DNA from: Faecalimonas umbilicata
GTDB taxonomy: Bacteria; Bacillota; Clostridia; Lachnospirales; Lachnospiraceae
Reading direction: 5' to 3'
Length of the DNA stretch: 64,000 nucleotides
Assembly (NCBI RefSeq): GCF_004346095.1
Contig: NZ_SLZV01000004.1
Location: 1 to 64,000, forward strand
The notes under the pieces are model-generated. The model had not been told where the DNA came from. It was given only the letters and a program-made list of their open reading frames with translations, and did not search any database. How positions within the stretch are numbered: the first letter of the stretch is position 1; each line of letters starts with the position of its first letter. The translations under genes and the position numbers were made by a program. This document shows positions 62,617 to 64,000 of the stretch, piece by piece.

Positions 62617-63657
62617 CTATTTGTCTAATTTATCAAGGGTTTCCCAGATTCCTGTCATATACATTGCACCTAATGCTCTGTCATACAGTCCATATCCCGG
62701 TTTTCCAGTCTCTCCCCAGATCATTCTTCCGTGATCCGGTCTTAAATATCCTTCAAATCCAGCATCGTGATATGCTTTTAATATTTCAACGATATCTAAT
62801 GATCCACACGGAGAATAGTGTGCACTCTCCTCAAAGGATCCGTCCTCCAAAATCTTAACATTTCTTACATGAGCGAAGTGAATCCGTCCCATTGCCGCAT
62901 ATTTCTTTACCATCTCTGCGTAGTTGTTAAATGTCGCACATCCAAGACTTCCGCTGCAGAGTGTCAGTCCGTGATGTTTATCATCATAGAGACCTAAGAA
63001 ACGATCAATGTTCTCCTCGCATGTAATGATTCTCGGAATTCCAAAAATAGACCACGGTGGATCATCCGGATGAATTCCCATGTTGACATCAAATTCGATT
63101 GCTGTCGGCATAATTTCGTTGATGAAATAAGCCAGGTTCTCCCACAGACCTTCTTCTCCAAGATCTTTGTACGCCTGGATCAGCTCTGCCATCTCTTCTG
63201 TTGAGTAGGAAGAATCCCATCCCGGAAGAGCTAATTTTGTCGGATCCATCTGCGCTACATGCTCTTTGTAGTATACAAGTGCGTTAGATCCATCCGGAAG
63301 TTCTCTGTCAAGCTGTGATCTTGTCCAGTCGAATACTGGCATGAAGTTGTAGCAAATACACTTCACGCCTGCTTTTGCAAGACGTCTGATGTTCTCTTTA
63401 TAGTTCTCGATATACTGTTGATAGTTTCCTCTTCTCAACTTGATATCCTCGTGAACCGGAACACTTTCAATCACTTCCATCTCAAGTCCTTTAGCTTCTA
63501 CCTGAGCTTTCAATTTCAGAATTTCTTCTTCCGGCCATACTTCTCCGACAGGAACACTGTAAACAGCTGTCACGACACCTGTCATTCCCGGAATCTGACG
63601 AATATTGTCCAGAGTTACCGGATCGTCTGGTCCATACCAGCGAAATGTCATTTTCAT
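62617..63657 (-). CDS. uxuA: Mannonate dehydratase
   Basis: A 346-residue xylose-isomerase-like barrel enzyme making 2-keto-3-deoxygluconate from mannonate. Signature stretches are FRWYGPDDPVTLDNIRQIPG at the start, FDVNMGIHPDDPPWSIFGIPRI and LRPDHGRMIWGE, which hold the metal-binding His and Asp. The start is the ATG at 63657, eight bases after GGAG; the ATG at 63663 is too close to it. KdgK/KdgA, needed for the next steps, are not in the window. Confidence 0.95.
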   Translation of the reverse strand: MKMTFRWYGPDDPVTLDNIRQIPGMTGVVTAVYSVPVGEVWPEEEILKLKAQVEAKGLEMEVIESVPVHEDIKLRRGNYQQYIENYKENIRRLAKAGVKCICYNFMPVFDWTRSQLDRELPDGSNALVYYKEHVAQMDPTKLALPGWDSSYSTEEMAELIQAYKDLGEEGLWENLAYFINEIMPTAIEFDVNMGIHPDDPPWSIFGIPRIITCEENIDRFLGLYDDKHHGLTLCSGSLGCATFNNYAEMVKKYAAMGRIHFAHVRNVKILEDGSFEESAHYSPCGSLDIVEILKAYHDAGFEGYLRPDHGRMIWGETGKPGYGLYDRALGAMYMTGIWETLDKLDK

Positions 63658-63731
63658 ACACATTTCTCCTTTCGTTTCATTTATATATTTTATTATGCGT
63701 TATAAGGAACGCAAAATATCTCTTCTCGTAC

Positions 63732-63761
63732 CGACAGGCAGCCATATCGCTGACTGCCGGA
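63732..63761 (-). other. Weak hairpin between the transporter and uxuA genes
   Basis: CCGGCAG pairs with CTGTCGG (one G-T pair), with inner AGC/GCT and a small internal loop. No T-run follows, so it is more likely a processing or stabilising hairpin than a terminator. Confidence 0.35.
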
Positions 63762-63776
63762 TGTATCTAGCGCAAA

Positions 63777-64000
63777 TTATTTTGCTGCTCTTTTGTCTAA
63801 TTCTTCTCTGATTTCTTCCAGTTTCTTCTTAGAAAGAGGATACCAGAAAATCAAGATCAATGCAATGATAAGATATCCGATTGCCGGAACACCTGTTGCC
63901 ACCGCATAAATAGAGTTTTTTACAGCCTCTGTCTGGTCAATACCTGCACCTGACTGATATCCGATCAGTGCAAGCGCATATCCGCCAAGTCCTCCTGCAA
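63777..64000 (-). CDS. C-terminal part of a sugar/hexuronide transporter (GPH family), runs off the window
   Basis: The last 74 codons of a membrane protein: a TM segment from about GGYALALIGY, a second TM (YAVATGVPAIGYLIIALILIFWYPL) and the charged tail SKKKLEEIREELDKRAAK. This ending is typical of glycoside-pentoside-hexuronide:cation symporters (UidB/XynB/MelB type). As the gene before uxuA, it probably imports a glucuronide or hexuronate. The N-terminal part lies beyond 64000. Confidence 0.7.
   Translation of the reverse strand, partial: AGGLGGYALALIGYQSGAGIDQTEAVKNSIYAVATGVPAIGYLIIALILIFWYPLSKKKLEEIREELDKRAAK

Noticed and set aside
1-64000. CRISPR array, tRNA or rRNA genes, prophage
   Set aside because: No regularly spaced repeats, no cloverleaf-like segments or CCA ends, and no phage structural or integrase genes were recognised in any gap.

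Overview
The window looks like chromosome from a gut Lachnospiraceae (Clostridia), in the general neighbourhood of Ruminococcus gnavus/torques or Blautia. This rests on gene content and protein style (AT-leaning DNA, strong AGGAGG ribosome binding sites, Rex, formate-THF ligase, NfnAB, fucose and hexuronate catabolism), not on a database match. Nearly all genes lie on the minus strand; the exceptions are the queuosine-salvage operon, the ABC-F gene, a possible small RNA and an insertion-sequence tail.

Positions 1-9300: the tail of an IS200/IS605 element, then a Bce-type antimicrobial-peptide sensing/resistance module (response regulator, histidine kinase, ATPase, permease). A second permease sits next to it. 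The ATPase of that second module has collapsed to its two ends and its kinase to about 17 codons. An HTH/DUF2975-type pair and a set of small unknown genes follow.

Positions 9340-11811 (plus strand): a promoter, a preQ1-I riboswitch and a three-gene operon matching the QueK / QrtT / QueL queuosine-queuine salvage route. Positions 11857-17100: an old-yellow-enzyme/2-enoate-reductase-type flavoprotein, and an AraC regulator coupled to a TIM-barrel glycosidase-like protein.

Positions 17232-33100: an L-fucose/fucoside cluster with lactaldehyde reductase, a TetR regulator, fuculose-phosphate aldolase, fuculokinase, fucose isomerase, a Gfo/Idh/MocA oxidoreductase, an intracellular GH29 fucosidase, a sugar ABC importer (two permeases, two binding lipoproteins; the ATPase is not here) and a YesM/YesN two-component system. 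Two 14-bp direct repeats upstream of the main promoter are candidate YesN sites. The orphan transcription unit at 33260-33400 may be a small RNA.

Positions 33427-55526 are mostly housekeeping: pcp, rlmH, nfnBA, an alcohol dehydrogenase whose promoter carries up to three Rex-like operators, a zinc-ribbon/TPR protein, folD, fhs, ftsK, tepA, an O-acetylhomoserine sulfhydrylase, yebC, a CBS-domain protein, then rex-acpS-nnr-alr-mazF and an ABC-F gene. Rex is encoded here, and Rex-like operators precede both the alcohol dehydrogenase (38509) and the lactaldehyde reductase (18377), so NADH disposal and fucose fermentation may share one redox signal.

Positions 55544-64000: NADP isocitrate dehydrogenase, then a hexuronate cluster (GH2 glycosidase, HAD hydrolase, uxaC, SDR-type fructuronate reductase, uxuA and the end of a GPH-type transporter) that runs off the window. 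No tRNA, rRNA, CRISPR array, prophage or replication origin was recognised. I see no wholly new multi-gene system; the strongest leads are regulatory (riboswitch-controlled salvage, Rex operator arrays, SBP/YesM/YesN coupling, the orphan RNA) and the eroded Bce duplicate.
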